64,000 bases of DNA from NCBI GenBank assembly GCA_050015495.1, contig JBEKBH010000001.1, positions 176,634 through 240,633 on the forward strand, in the 5' to 3' direction. Below the pieces are notes generated by a model. The model saw only the letters and a program-made list of their open reading frames with translations. It was not told where the DNA came from and made no database searches. The DNA comes from Palsa-1439 sp050015495. Its GTDB lineage: Bacteria > Verrucomicrobiota > Verrucomicrobiia > Palsa-1439. The position numbers and the translations under genes are program-made. Positions 18,544 through 26,661 of the stretch are shown one piece after another (the stretch's first letter is position 1; each line of letters opens with the position of its first letter).

Positions 18544-18568
18544 GAGCACGGTCATGGCCAGCTACTGG

Positions 18569-19009
18569 CTACTGGATCGTGATGCCCTTTCGCTCCATCT
18601 CGTCAACTTGTTCCTTCGTCAGTGTCCCAAAACACCCCGGAAGCTTGCCTTGAGAAATGAGGTTGCGAAGGTATTCCGCCTGGCGGTGAACGGCTTGCTG
18701 GTGCGCTATCTGGTTATTTTGATGCTTGGCGGCAGCCGCATACTCGGAGGCGAACGGGTCCTCTCGGGCGGGCGCAGCTTGAGAACCTTGTACCGCTTGG
18801 GCGGCATTCCAATCCGGCTCGCTCCTCGTCACCGGTTCCTCGGGGGGAGCCGGAGCCGATTTCTGCGGCGCCACCACGGCCGGTTCCGCTGGCGACAGCG
18901 TCTGGATGAACGAGTACGCCATGAAAATGACCGAAGTGGCCGCCGTCGCCGCCAGAACCACGAGCCAGCGCTTCGAACCGGCATCTATCGTCCGCGGAAT
19001 CGCAATCAT
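18569..19009 (-). CDS. Single-pass membrane protein, last gene of the pilus operon
   Basis: A 146-residue protein of unknown family. It has a short basic cytoplasmic start (MIAIPRTIDAGSKR), one membrane helix (about 15-35), a Pro/Ala/Glu-rich linker (about 40-80), and a charged C-terminal part with the segment QAVHRQAEYLRNLISQGKLPGCFGTLTKEQVDEMERKGI that looks helical. The start lies 6 bases after the stop of the PilX-like gene, so it belongs to the same transcript. The layout (one helix, proline-rich spacer, small periplasmic domain) resembles accessory assembly proteins, but I cannot assign a role. Confidence 0.7.
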   Translation of the reverse strand: MIAIPRTIDAGSKRWLVVLAATAATSVIFMAYSFIQTLSPAEPAVVAPQKSAPAPPEEPVTRSEPDWNAAQAVQGSQAAPAREDPFASEYAAAAKHQNNQIAHQQAVHRQAEYLRNLISQGKLPGCFGTLTKEQVDEMERKGITIQ

Positions 19010-19015
19010 ACCCGA

Positions 19016-20332
19016 CTAGTGGCCCTCCTGCCATTGACTGAAATTGATCTTGCCGGAAATCACCGGGTAGTCCGGCGGCGGTTTCGTCAGGAACCGCGAG
19101 TCATAGTTATAGTTCTTGGCGTAGCCGGTTCCGACGCCTCCTGACTCGTTAGCCGTGCCCACGGCGCCACGTACCGCCTGCACGATCCCGCCGTACACCG
19201 TGAGGGTGCCGGTGGGGGTCATCGTGGCGTAATCAATCACGCCAAAGCTGCCGGTACCTCCGCTGCTGGTGCCAGCGGCAATCATCGCCGCGTCAATCGT
19301 CAGCGCAGCCGGTGCACTCGTGCCCACCCAAATGTTGTCCTGCGAAATCAATCCCAGGGCGTCGGTGGTTGTCGGAGTGGTTACCGGATTGTGCGTATAC
19401 GTGATGTTATTTTCGATGTACATGCTGGACTCGCTGGCAACCGTCAGGGGTCCGGTCACGGTCCCGCCTTCCAGGTAGATCGTGCCTGACTTTGAGCCCG
19501 AGGAGGTTCCGTTGTTCGCCACATAAATTAGCCCCCCGGCGGCGGGGATCGTGTAATGAATGTTTGTGCTGGAATTCTGGATTGTGACCGTACCGCCGTT
19601 GAACGTGATCGTCGTGGTACCGCTGATTTCCACGCCACTGCTGGTGGCGATAGTTTTCAGCGACAAGGAGCCTGTGTTGAAGTTCACGTCGGCCATCGTC
19701 CCCTCAGACGTATTCAATGTCAGACCATCTGTCAGGGTGGCTCCGGAGATGCTCCCGGAATACGTTCCAGCGTCGGACTCAAGCGTAGAATAGAATACCG
19801 GGTTGCCGTCAAAGTACAGTTCTGTATAGGAGTAAACGGGCCCGTAAAGCACGTCCCCCGTGGCAAAGCTGACAGCGTTGTTGTTGCTGCTCCAGAGGGC
19901 GAACGACGCATACGTCGGCTGGTACACGTCTAACAGACTGACGACCCGCGATACGGGGTGGTTCGCCCCGCTGCCATTGGAAACGCCGCTGACCGTTCCC
20001 GTCGAGACAATGCAGTACGTGTCGGTGTTGGTCCGATAAATATAGTAGTTGTAAGTTCCCGATCCCACGCTTCCGCTACCGTTGGTCGCCCCGGTGGACG
20101 AAGTGACCATGACGGTGAGGTTCGACTGCATGAACCGAGCGGCAACTTCGACCCCGGCCTCCGCCACATACATGGCCTGATCCAGGTTGACCTGTCGCAC
20201 CGAAATCGCCCGATGGTCACTGGCAACATCGAGAATGGTCACCACTAGGCCGATCACTATGAGCGTCAGACCCAAGGTCACGAGGAAGACCGATCCCTTT
20301 TCATCTTCAGATGCTTGTTTGGCTCTATTCAT
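19016..20332 (-). CDS. PilX-like type IV pilus assembly protein
   Basis: A 438-residue exported protein. The N-terminus KGSVFLVTLGLTLIVIGLVVTILDVASDHR is one long hydrophobic helix like PilX/minor pilin-associated proteins, followed by VRQVNLDQAMYVAEAGVEVAARF, the AEAG motif typical of PilX family N-termini. The remaining 370 residues are Thr/Ser/Gly/Asn-rich and likely beta-helical: repeated short strands such as SGTTTITFNGGTVTIQNSST. It is placed after two pseudopilin genes and before a small membrane protein. In known pili, PilX-class proteins sit at the tip complex or affect aggregation. An AAGGAAG sequence precedes the ATG at 20332. Confidence 0.8.
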   Translation of the reverse strand: MNRAKQASEDEKGSVFLVTLGLTLIVIGLVVTILDVASDHRAISVRQVNLDQAMYVAEAGVEVAARFMQSNLTVMVTSSTGATNGSGSVGSGTYNYYIYRTNTDTYCIVSTGTVSGVSNGSGANHPVSRVVSLLDVYQPTYASFALWSSNNNAVSFATGDVLYGPVYSYTELYFDGNPVFYSTLESDAGTYSGSISGATLTDGLTLNTSEGTMADVNFNTGSLSLKTIATSSGVEISGTTTITFNGGTVTIQNSSTNIHYTIPAAGGLIYVANNGTSSGSKSGTIYLEGGTVTGPLTVASESSMYIENNITYTHNPVTTPTTTDALGLISQDNIWVGTSAPAALTIDAAMIAAGTSSGGTGSFGVIDYATMTPTGTLTVYGGIVQAVRGAVGTANESGGVGTGYAKNYNYDSRFLTKPPPDYPVISGKINFSQWQEGH

Positions 20333-20378
20333 ACGCCAACTTCCTTATGACTGATTTCGTCGATGTTTATTTTGACCG

Positions 20379-20867
20379 TCAATTCCTGAATTCCACGAAT
20401 GTCGCCATCGTGTTCGTCAACGTCCGCCCGCCGCAACTCTGGGCGACAGAGACGGAAATCTGAACGCCGTTTGTCGTGTTTGTTAGCGTCGAGGCAACCA
20501 GATTCGAGACAACAAGGTCGCCAGATTGGTCGACGATGGTGTGGTTCGTTGCGGAGTAGGTGAACGAGAGCCCGCTATCATACGAAAACACCCAATTGCT
20601 GCTCGTGGAGGTCGTGGTGACGGTGCTGGCCTGCGCTTCCCGCAGCCCGGCGTTCGTGCCGATGCCGATCACCATGCGATCCAGTGCGAAACTCGCCTGC
20701 ACGGCGGTGGTGCCCATCAGGCTCGTCTCGTTATAGGTCTGGAGGACCTGCCAAAATACATTGAAACTACCGACGGTGACAAGGGTCAGGATGGCCACCG
20801 ACACGCACATTTCGACGAGGGTGAACCCGCCCGCCGGTCGCCGTGCCCTTGTCTTGCGGAGGTTCAT
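20379..20867 (-). CDS. Minor pilin / pseudopilin (PilV/PilW-like)
   Basis: A 162-residue protein with a type IV prepilin leader: basic MNLRKTRARRPAGG then FTLVEMCVSVAILTLVTVGSFNVF, so cleavage is after Gly and Glu5 is conserved. The C-terminal domain is small and Thr/Asn-rich. Its ATG overlaps the stop of the preceding pilin gene by 4 bases (20864-20867), so the two are co-translated and may pair in the pilus tip complex. Confidence 0.88.
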   Translation of the reverse strand: MNLRKTRARRPAGGFTLVEMCVSVAILTLVTVGSFNVFWQVLQTYNETSLMGTTAVQASFALDRMVIGIGTNAGLREAQASTVTTTSTSSNWVFSYDSGLSFTYSATNHTIVDQSGDLVVSNLVASTLTNTTNGVQISVSVAQSCGGRTLTNTMATFVEFRN

Positions 20868-21271
20868 GGGTGCAGTGTCGATGTCAGTATCGTCGCCAAC
20901 GTATTCGTGGCGATGTTGTTCGTAATACTACGGTTGATGTAGTTAATGTACGTGACGTTCACCGTCACATTCTTGGTACATGAATTGAGATTGGTCACTG
21001 TGTACGTGCCGATGACGCTGCCGTTCGTGAACACGTGCGTCCCCGCGTTCAGGGATGAGGAATTCGTCAGGCTCAGCGTCCGCAACGTCTCCAGTTCGTA
21101 GCGGGCGGAGTGCAGCGCGGCCATTTGATTGGCCGCCGTTTTGACCCCCTGCATGGACATCGTGAAACTAATGACGCAGACACTGAGTGTAACGGCCAAG
21201 ATCCCGATCGCCAGCATCGACTCCACCAGCGTGAACCCCGCATCCCCCTGACATGGCTTCCGACTCATCAT
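20864..21271 (-). CDS. Minor pilin / pseudopilin (PilV/GspI-like)
   Basis: A 135-residue prepilin: MMSRKPCQGDAG, then FTLVESMLAIGILAVTLSVCVISFTM with Glu5. I chose the ATG at 21271 because AGGAGAA precedes it; the frame stays open upstream to 21382, but that region has no pilin features. It is followed, with 4-base overlap, by a second pilin-like gene. The secretin stop lies 246 bases upstream, with a strong hairpin in between (21435-21462). Confidence 0.88.
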   Translation of the reverse strand: MMSRKPCQGDAGFTLVESMLAIGILAVTLSVCVISFTMSMQGVKTAANQMAALHSARYELETLRTLSLTNSSSLNAGTHVFTNGSVIGTYTVTNLNSCTKNVTVNVTYINYINRSITNNIATNTLATILTSTLHP

Positions 21272-21434
21272 TTCTCCTGTGCTCAACGGCACACCGCGCA
21301 CCTTCCATGAAGCAAGTGACGTACCGGTAGCGCCTTCCGAGGGAACACTGACAAACACCTGTGGTTCTGCTGGGATTGCCAATCATGCCTCCACCTGTCG
21401 CCCCTGCAGAACTGAGAACCATTCGCAACGGTGC

Positions 21435-21462
21435 GAGGGGCGTCCCCCGTGGGACGCCCCTC
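21435..21462. repeat. 12-bp perfect hairpin between secretin and minor pilin genes
   Basis: GAGGGGCGTCCC (21435-21446) pairs perfectly with GGGACGCCCCTC (21451-21462) over a CCGT loop. It lies in the 246-base gap inside the pilus operon. There is no T tract on the minus strand, so it may attenuate or stabilise the mRNA rather than terminate; it may also be an interspersed palindromic repeat. Confidence 0.6.
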
Positions 21463-21517
21463 CCCACCCCGGGCTCCCGCCCTCACCTCTCGGGAACCGC
21501 TAACTTCCGCAGCCCGA

Positions 21518-23122
21518 TTACTTCGACCCAAAATTCCGCGTAGGCTCGACCGTGTTGGTGGTGACCCCGTCGCTTTGGCCGGCGTAGCCTCTCAATCCAA
21601 AAAAGCTTCGGGCTTCCGAGTTGTCTTTCGGCATCCACTTGCCGTTCGTGAACACTTGTTCATTCGGCAAGCCGTTGGCGTACTTCTCGTAACCGGTCTG
21701 TTGATCTGGATGGACGATCGTTGGCGTCAGGAAAATCAACAGGTCGCGCTTCGTCTTGCTCAGACTCTTGTTACGGAACAACGGCCCGAGCACGGGCGCG
21801 TCGCCCATCAGGGGCACTTTGCTGTAGTTGTCGCTGACGTCCACGCGCATCAGCCCGCCGATGGCCAGGGTGTTGCCGCTCTTGATAAGGACGGTCGTCT
21901 GCGCCGTGCGCGTCTGGATGATGGGAATCGACACCGAGTTACCACCGCCGCTCTGCAGTGTCGCGTTTTGCGACGAGCTGCTCGCTTCCGGCTGTACGTC
22001 CAACGTGACGTAATCGTTCCGATTGACGCGGGGCGTTACGGTCAGGATGATGCCAATGTCCTTGTAGTCAAACCCCGCGATTTGCAGCGACGCCGTTTGT
22101 TCGCTGAAGGAAAAGTTCGGAATCGGATATTGTTCGGCGATGGAAATGCGCGTTTTGACATTGTCCGTCGCGACGACGCGCGGGTTGGCAAGCAATTCCG
22201 AGTCCGTATCCTGATTGAGGTAGTTAAAGACAATCGCCGCGTTACCCGGGTTCAACAGGGCGTACGGCGCGGACCATCCCCCGCCATTGAGACTCTTGAT
22301 CATGCTGAAACCGGTAAGGTTGTTACCGTTGATCGGATCGGTGGCGTATGACGTTGGTTGTGTCGGGTCGCCGCCCGGGGCGGTGCGAAAACCCGTCGCC
22401 GACAATGAATGATTAAGCAGCGTGCCGCTCCAATCGATTCCCAGGTTCTTTTGCGGATTCTTGATCGTCTCGATGAATTTCGCCTCGATCAATACCTGTG
22501 GCGTTTCCGTATCGAGCGATTTGATCAGCGGCATGAGCCTCGACAGGCTGGACGGCGTATCGGAAAGCACCAGCGTGTTGCTCCGAGCGTCCACCTCGAT
22601 CTTGCCCTGTTTGGTCAATACGGGATCAAGCGTCTTCTTCACGTCTTCCGCCTTCGCATACGCCAGGGTGCACACCCGCAACTCGATCGGCTCCACGTCC
22701 AGCGATTCTCGCGACTTGACCTTGACCACGTCATTGTCGTTAACGTAGGCGTAGCCCTTGGATTCAGCGATCAACTGCATCGCCTGCTGGTAGGAGATCC
22801 CCTTCAAATTGACCGTGACCTTGCCGGTCACTTCGTCGCCCAGTATCAAATTGACACCCGCCTTGGCGGCAAGGGTGCGCAGCACGTTCTGGATGTCCGC
22901 CTCAATGTAACCAATTTCGATCGGCTCATCGGCCGGTGGTCGGGGCGGGTTCGTCACCGTCGCGACGGCGGGCACCGTCACCGCTCCCGTCGCTGGCACC
23001 GCGGCGGCCATGGGCGCTGTTACCACCTCAGTGACGTTCGATGGCGCAGGCCCGTCCGCATCAGCGACGGAGCAGAGCAGGGCGCCGGACAGGCAAAGGG
23101 TCAGCAGTCGTCGCGTTTTCAT
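21518..23122 (-). CDS. pilQ: Type IV pilus secretin (PilQ/GspD family)
   Basis: A 534-residue outer-membrane secretin. A signal peptide (1-22) is followed by a Pro/Ala/Val-rich linker (about 25-65). Next is a secretin/TonB short N-terminal domain (IEADIQNVLRTLAAKAGVNLILGDEVTGKVTVNLKGI), an NolW-like N domain (about 165-215), and the secretin channel domain ending in TVLIKSGNTLAIGGLMR and DAPVLGPLFRNKSLSKTKRDLLIFLTPTIV. It is shorter than Pseudomonas PilQ and lacks AMIN domains, like secretins of other PVC bacteria. AGGAGGACAAC precedes the ATG. It follows the pilM-N-O-P order, as in classical pilus clusters. Confidence 0.93.
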   Translation of the reverse strand: MKTRRLLTLCLSGALLCSVADADGPAPSNVTEVVTAPMAAAVPATGAVTVPAVATVTNPPRPPADEPIEIGYIEADIQNVLRTLAAKAGVNLILGDEVTGKVTVNLKGISYQQAMQLIAESKGYAYVNDNDVVKVKSRESLDVEPIELRVCTLAYAKAEDVKKTLDPVLTKQGKIEVDARSNTLVLSDTPSSLSRLMPLIKSLDTETPQVLIEAKFIETIKNPQKNLGIDWSGTLLNHSLSATGFRTAPGGDPTQPTSYATDPINGNNLTGFSMIKSLNGGGWSAPYALLNPGNAAIVFNYLNQDTDSELLANPRVVATDNVKTRISIAEQYPIPNFSFSEQTASLQIAGFDYKDIGIILTVTPRVNRNDYVTLDVQPEASSSSQNATLQSGGGNSVSIPIIQTRTAQTTVLIKSGNTLAIGGLMRVDVSDNYSKVPLMGDAPVLGPLFRNKSLSKTKRDLLIFLTPTIVHPDQQTGYEKYANGLPNEQVFTNGKWMPKDNSEARSFFGLRGYAGQSDGVTTNTVEPTRNFGSK

Positions 23123-23157
23123 GTTGTCCTCCTACGAAGCAGCAGCCTCTGGGCCAG

Positions 23158-23173
23158 CCCGAACACATTCGGG
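23158..23173. repeat. 16-base hairpin repeat, identical to 9245-9260
   Basis: CCCGAACACATTCGGG: 6-base arms with a CACA loop, in the gap between the pilP-like gene and the secretin gene. The same 16 bases occur within the rpsU terminator region. Confidence 0.6.
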
Positions 23174-23192
23174 AGTGGCATCCTTGTTTGGA

Positions 23193-23807
23193 TTACTTGG
23201 TTTCCGGATCGGGCACGGCGCCACCGAGCCGCAATTCCATCTTTTCTCCCCCCACCTGCAACACCACCAGTTCGCGCGTGATCTTTAGTGCCTTGACGTC
23301 CACTTCCCCTTGCACGGTTCGCATTTTCACCGGCTGGTTCAACTCCAGAAGCTGGTCATTGACCAGAGCGGCGGGATGGACCGCATCATACAAAATGCCC
23401 ATCAATTTCAACGTGCCGGCATCAACCGACGCGACCGTCGCGGCGCGATTCGTATCCGTCGAACCCGGCAGTTGTGCTCCAAACGGATCGCGTGAGTTTT
23501 GCGTCACGTACGTCGAGGGGATCAACTCAAGACTGTGTCCGGACTTGCTCTCCGTGGCCGCCCCGACCCGCGCGCAGAGAAACAGAAACAGCACGAGGAA
23601 GATAATCGCCTGACAAAACGCCAGTACCCCGACCACCCTCATGGACGCGGAAAGATCCGTACTCGATGATGGACGACAATTCGCTGACCGGGCATGGGCC
23701 GGCAGAGCACGGCCCGGCTTGCGGACGGCCGCGTGCGTATCGATCACGAGGCCACCATTCGATTTGGCGCGGTGTATCCAGGGGACGGAATGAGCGTGAG
23801 ATCTCAT
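23193..23807 (-). CDS. pilP: PilP-like pilus assembly protein
   Basis: A 204-residue protein (if started at 23807) with one membrane helix (MRVVGVLAFCQAIIFLVLFLFL, about 56-77). The periplasmic domain has SRDPFGAQLPG and TLKLMGILYDAVHPAALVNDQLLELNQPVKMRTVQGEVDVKAL, which follows the PilP/GspC homology-region beta-sandwich. PilP links the PilN-PilO inner-membrane platform to the secretin; here it sits between pilO and pilQ as expected. The ATG at 23807 overlaps the pilO stop by 4 bases; the ATG at 23642 would start right before the membrane helix, and both are possible. The family call rests on position plus weak sequence similarity. Confidence 0.7.
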   Translation of the reverse strand: MRSHAHSVPWIHRAKSNGGLVIDTHAAVRKPGRALPAHARSANCRPSSSTDLSASMRVVGVLAFCQAIIFLVLFLFLCARVGAATESKSGHSLELIPSTYVTQNSRDPFGAQLPGSTDTNRAATVASVDAGTLKLMGILYDAVHPAALVNDQLLELNQPVKMRTVQGEVDVKALKITRELVVLQVGGEKMELRLGGAVPDPETK

Positions 23808-24409
23808 GTTGACTTCTTGGCCTCCGCTTTCTTGGACGGTTCCGGCGGTAGCACGCGCAGCGTGATGGTCAGAGTCGCTCCGTGCCGGCCTCTGTCTTCC
23901 GCGTTGCCGCCCAGAGACAAGGATCGAATCTCAGCTGTGGGAAATTTATTCTCCAGGTCTCGAACAAACGCACCAAGCTGGTCGTACGTGCCCGAAGCCT
24001 CGATGCCGGTTGTGTAGGTACGGCCTTTCGATTCTTTGGCCGTTTCCGGATTGATGCCGGGGTGCAGTGCCGTGATCCGCACGGGATGTTGTTCGGCCAG
24101 CAGGCTGATCTCACGCACCACCCAGGCAAACGGATCGCCAGAAATCATAGCCGCCTGTTGTGCTTCGACAAACGACTTTACCTCCGCACGATAGGCGAAG
24201 TCCTGCTGCGCTCCACGGGCCTGCCGCTCGCCCTCACGGATTTGGTCGGCCAGCTTGGTAATGCTGGCGTCGGTCTCGGTCAGGGCGGTCCAGTTTTTCA
24301 GCACGTAGAACTCCACTGCGCCGACGACGGCCGCCAATGTAACAATGCAGACAAACACCGCCTGTTGCACTTTTTCCTTCGGCATCTTTTTCAGAAAAGC
24401 GATTTTCAC
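23804..24409 (-). CDS. pilO: PilO-like pilus assembly protein
   Basis: A 201-residue bitopic protein: short basic start (VKIAFLKKMPKEKVQQ), one membrane helix (AVFVCIVTLAAVVGAVEFYVL), a coiled-coil segment (about 40-90), and a ferredoxin-like periplasmic domain (TTGIEASGTYDQLGAFVRDLENKFPTAEIRSLSL). I use the GTG at 24409 because it overlaps the pilN stop (GTGA, 24406-24409), the arrangement seen across this operon; an in-frame ATG at 24436 is the alternative. PilO pairs with PilN in the inner-membrane alignment complex. Confidence 0.85.
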   Translation of the reverse strand: MKIAFLKKMPKEKVQQAVFVCIVTLAAVVGAVEFYVLKNWTALTETDASITKLADQIREGERQARGAQQDFAYRAEVKSFVEAQQAAMISGDPFAWVVREISLLAEQHPVRITALHPGINPETAKESKGRTYTTGIEASGTYDQLGAFVRDLENKFPTAEIRSLSLGGNAEDRGRHGATLTITLRVLPPEPSKKAEAKKST

Positions 24410-25068
24410 TTTGTCGACTTCTCCATGTACCAACATTCGATGGAAAAATTGGCCGCATCTTTTGTGGCGCCGGCCTTGTCGGTCTCCGCCACACGGCTGA
24501 TCGCGCGCAGTTGGATGTCCTCGACCAGCGCGCTGAAGCGTGCGTCGCTTCGCAGCAGCTTGAGAAACCGGTCCACTTCCAACTCCGGTTCGCTGCCAAA
24601 GGCCTTTCCATCCAATCGCACAACGAGCCGCTGGGACTTCTTGGGATGCCCACCGTGCCGGCCCCCGCCATCATCGCCTCCGTCGTCCGAGCCGGGATTG
24701 TCCACACTCAGTGCGAAAGCAAGCTGCGTTAGCTCAACCGATGGGGGAATGAGGTCTTTCACCAGGGCTATCTGCGGGGCAATCAACACCCGCGAGTGAT
24801 TCAGGGCCACGATCTCTCCGGCGGAGGTACTGAGTTTTTTAAAGTCGCTTTCTTCCGCCCCCCCATTGTTCATCTTGTCCCACTTCGATTCGAGTCCTGC
24901 CAACTCAGTGCGTTTTTGCATCAGGACCGCCGAGAGCACGCCGCCCGATGCCACCACGATGGTCAGTACTCCCAGACCAACGGCAATGAACAGTTTGACC
25001 GGGTCCCGAGCGCGCGTCTCTTGCGCCAATTGTTCTTCGGCCAGTAGGTTGAGCGTAATCGCCGTCAT
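24406..25068 (-). CDS. pilN: PilN-like pilus assembly protein
   Basis: A 220-residue bitopic protein. It starts MTAITLNLLAEEQLA, matching the PilN N-terminal peptide that binds PilM (classical INLLP...), then a membrane helix (about 26-48), coiled coil, and a periplasmic domain with an unusual Asp/Gly/His-rich insert (SDDGGDDGGGRHGGHPKK, about 130-147). It lies between pilM and pilO and overlaps pilO by 4 bases. The ATG at 25068 is preferred over the GTG at 25077. The insert has the look of a metal-binding or flexible loop; nothing more can be said. Confidence 0.83.
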   Translation of the reverse strand: MTAITLNLLAEEQLAQETRARDPVKLFIAVGLGVLTIVVASGGVLSAVLMQKRTELAGLESKWDKMNNGGAEESDFKKLSTSAGEIVALNHSRVLIAPQIALVKDLIPPSVELTQLAFALSVDNPGSDDGGDDGGGRHGGHPKKSQRLVVRLDGKAFGSEPELEVDRFLKLLRSDARFSALVEDIQLRAISRVAETDKAGATKDAANFSIECWYMEKSTK

Positions 25069-25084
25069 GATTCCCACTCGCCGG

Positions 25085-26230
25085 TCAGGACAAACGGCCT
25101 GCCGCCACTCCCACGACTGCGGCGAGTGATGGCCCTAGGGAAAGGACCCGCCGCGTTCCCCCGCTGAACTGGCTCACATCCAGGCTTTCTACCGCATTCC
25201 AGCATTCCACCGGCGTGCCGACCGCCTCGCCCAGGATTGCCAGCATCTGGGGGGAACTGGCCGAGCCGCCGCAGGCGTAGATTCGTTGAACGTGCAAATC
25301 ATTCTGCCGCTCGAAGAAATCGATGGAGGAGCGAATCTCCCGGGCGAGTGGCGAGACCGCCGTCTTCACCAATTCCTGCACAGGCGGGGACATCTTGCGC
25401 TTTTCTTCCTCCGCTTCCTGGGGTTTGAGCATGAGAACCTGGCCAATGTATTCGCTGATTTGCGCGCCGCCAAAATGCATGATGCGCGTGATCAACGGCA
25501 GGCCGCCCTGCAGAAAATTGACGCTCGTCATCCGCGCGCCAATGTCCACCAGGACCACGACATCGTCCTTCATGTCGGGATGGCTGAAGTGAAAGGCATT
25601 GATGACGGATACAGCGGCCAACTCGATCACCCGGGGTTTGATCTTGGCCGCGGTGAGCGCTTCACGGCATGCGTCCACTTCTTCCTTGTTCGCGCCGCCA
25701 ACCAGGATGATTGTCTTGGTGCCATCCTTGCCGTTGTCATTCGGCTTGTCCTGTTTGTCCTTCGTCTTGGCGGCATCCTTGGTCTGGGACGCTTCGACCG
25801 GCTTGGCAGCACCTTTCGCCTTGGCTTTGGGGCCCTGCGATCCCTTTTTTAATTCGAATGCATCGAGATAGTATGACGAAAAATCGCGCCGCAGATATCC
25901 CGCGCTGTTGAGTTTGAGTGCACTCTTGATTTCCTCGATCGGAACCGGCGGAAACTCGGCTTGGCAGACCATCGCCGAACTGCAGCTGATGGTCACATAG
26001 GCACGTCGCTCGGAAGTCTTGAGAGTGTCGACGGTCTTTTGGAGTTCGGCCACGAATTCCGGCCCCCGGTACGCCTTGGCTGGCGTAGTGGGTATGGCAT
26101 GCACGGCGTACTCCAAGAGCTCAAACGTGTCTCGTTGCCGGCGAATCAGCGCCGCTTTTATCTGGCTCGATCCGATGTCGATCCCGAGCGCCAAATCGGA
26201 CTTGCGCCGCTTATTGACGTGAAAAAACAT
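25085..26230 (-). CDS. pilM: PilM actin-like pilus assembly ATPase
   Basis: A 381-residue cytoplasmic FtsA/actin-fold protein. The phosphate motifs are LALGIDIGSSQIKAALI (about 13-29) and DDVVVLVDIGARMTSVNFLQGG (about 215-236), followed by IYACGGSASSP. PilM recruits the PilN tail at the inner membrane. Between residues about 128 and 165 there is a Lys/Ala/Asp-rich low-complexity insert (KAKAKGAAKPVEA then QTKDAAKTKDKQDKPN). It is the first gene of the operon; a sigma54 promoter lies at 26257-26272 and GGAGGG precedes the ATG. Confidence 0.92.
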   Translation of the reverse strand: MFFHVNKRRKSDLALGIDIGSSQIKAALIRRQRDTFELLEYAVHAIPTTPAKAYRGPEFVAELQKTVDTLKTSERRAYVTISCSSAMVCQAEFPPVPIEEIKSALKLNSAGYLRRDFSSYYLDAFELKKGSQGPKAKAKGAAKPVEASQTKDAAKTKDKQDKPNDNGKDGTKTIILVGGANKEEVDACREALTAAKIKPRVIELAAVSVINAFHFSHPDMKDDVVVLVDIGARMTSVNFLQGGLPLITRIMHFGGAQISEYIGQVLMLKPQEAEEEKRKMSPPVQELVKTAVSPLAREIRSSIDFFERQNDLHVQRIYACGGSASSPQMLAILGEAVGTPVECWNAVESLDVSQFSGGTRRVLSLGPSLAAVVGVAAGRLS

Positions 26231-26256
26231 GGTTTTCTATCGCCCTCCATTTATCT

Positions 26257-26272
26257 AGCATCTGATGTGCCA
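26257..26272 (-). promoter_or_regulatory. Sigma54 (-24/-12) promoter of the pilM operon
   Basis: On the minus strand TGGCACATCAGATGCT, with the GG and GC doublets separated by exactly 10 bases and a full TGGCA block. It lies about 27 bases before the pilM ATG, so the leader would be short (about 15 bases) with the GGAGGG ribosome site just inside it. Confidence 0.75.
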
Positions 26273-26379
26273 TCACTTCGATCGCCCCCCCGGGATGACG
26301 GGCAAACACTACCCAGCTTCGGTGCGGTTTCAGTCGTTACTCGGCGCCAAAAACGTTGATTTCGTCCTCCTGGAGAGCG

Positions 26380-26580
26380 TTAGTTGGTTACTCCCAACCG
26401 GGCCGATGGCCTAAAAGCGTCCCCGAGCAAATCCGTGGCGTTGATGCCAGCCTGTTGTGCGTACTGGCGAGCCCCCATGAGATCTACGAAGGCGCCGCCT
26501 ACCACTCCGATCTCCAACGTTCAGCCATTGACTGCGGCGTCGTTCACGATGCGTCGCCCTTGCGACAACTTGCGGTGTAG
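26380..26580 (-). pseudogene. Decayed second type IV pilin (C-terminal fragment)
   Basis: Read on the minus strand from 26574, the frame gives RKLSQGRRIVNDAAVNG, a TGA at 26521-26523, then a stretch ending INATDLLGDAFRPSARLGVTN and a TAA at 26380. The intact pilin next door reads RKQSQGRRILND at the same point and TQDLLGNAFAPA further on. The match is clear (10 of 12 residues in the first block), but the copy lacks the leader and the N-terminal helix, has an in-frame stop, and loses alignment around the stop, which suggests an indel. Its broken 5' end abuts the hairpin at 26584-26613. It lies between the intact pilin gene and the pilM promoter. Confidence 0.75.
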
Positions 26581-26583
26581 AAG

Positions 26584-26613
26584 AGAGGCAGGAGGGACGG
26601 CCCTCCTGCCTCT
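26584..26613 (-). terminator. 13-bp perfect hairpin downstream of the pilin gene
   Basis: Bases 26584-26596 pair perfectly with 26601-26613 across the loop ACGG; the stem core is GGCAGGAGGG. On the minus strand it is followed by CTTCTACA. It lies 49 bases after the pilin stop, where a terminator separating the abundant pilin mRNA from pilM would be expected. It may also be an interspersed palindrome. Confidence 0.6.
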
Positions 26614-26661
26614 GGCAAGTTCAAACATCAAGCGCACGTGCGCTCGTGCCTGGGTTCCAGT

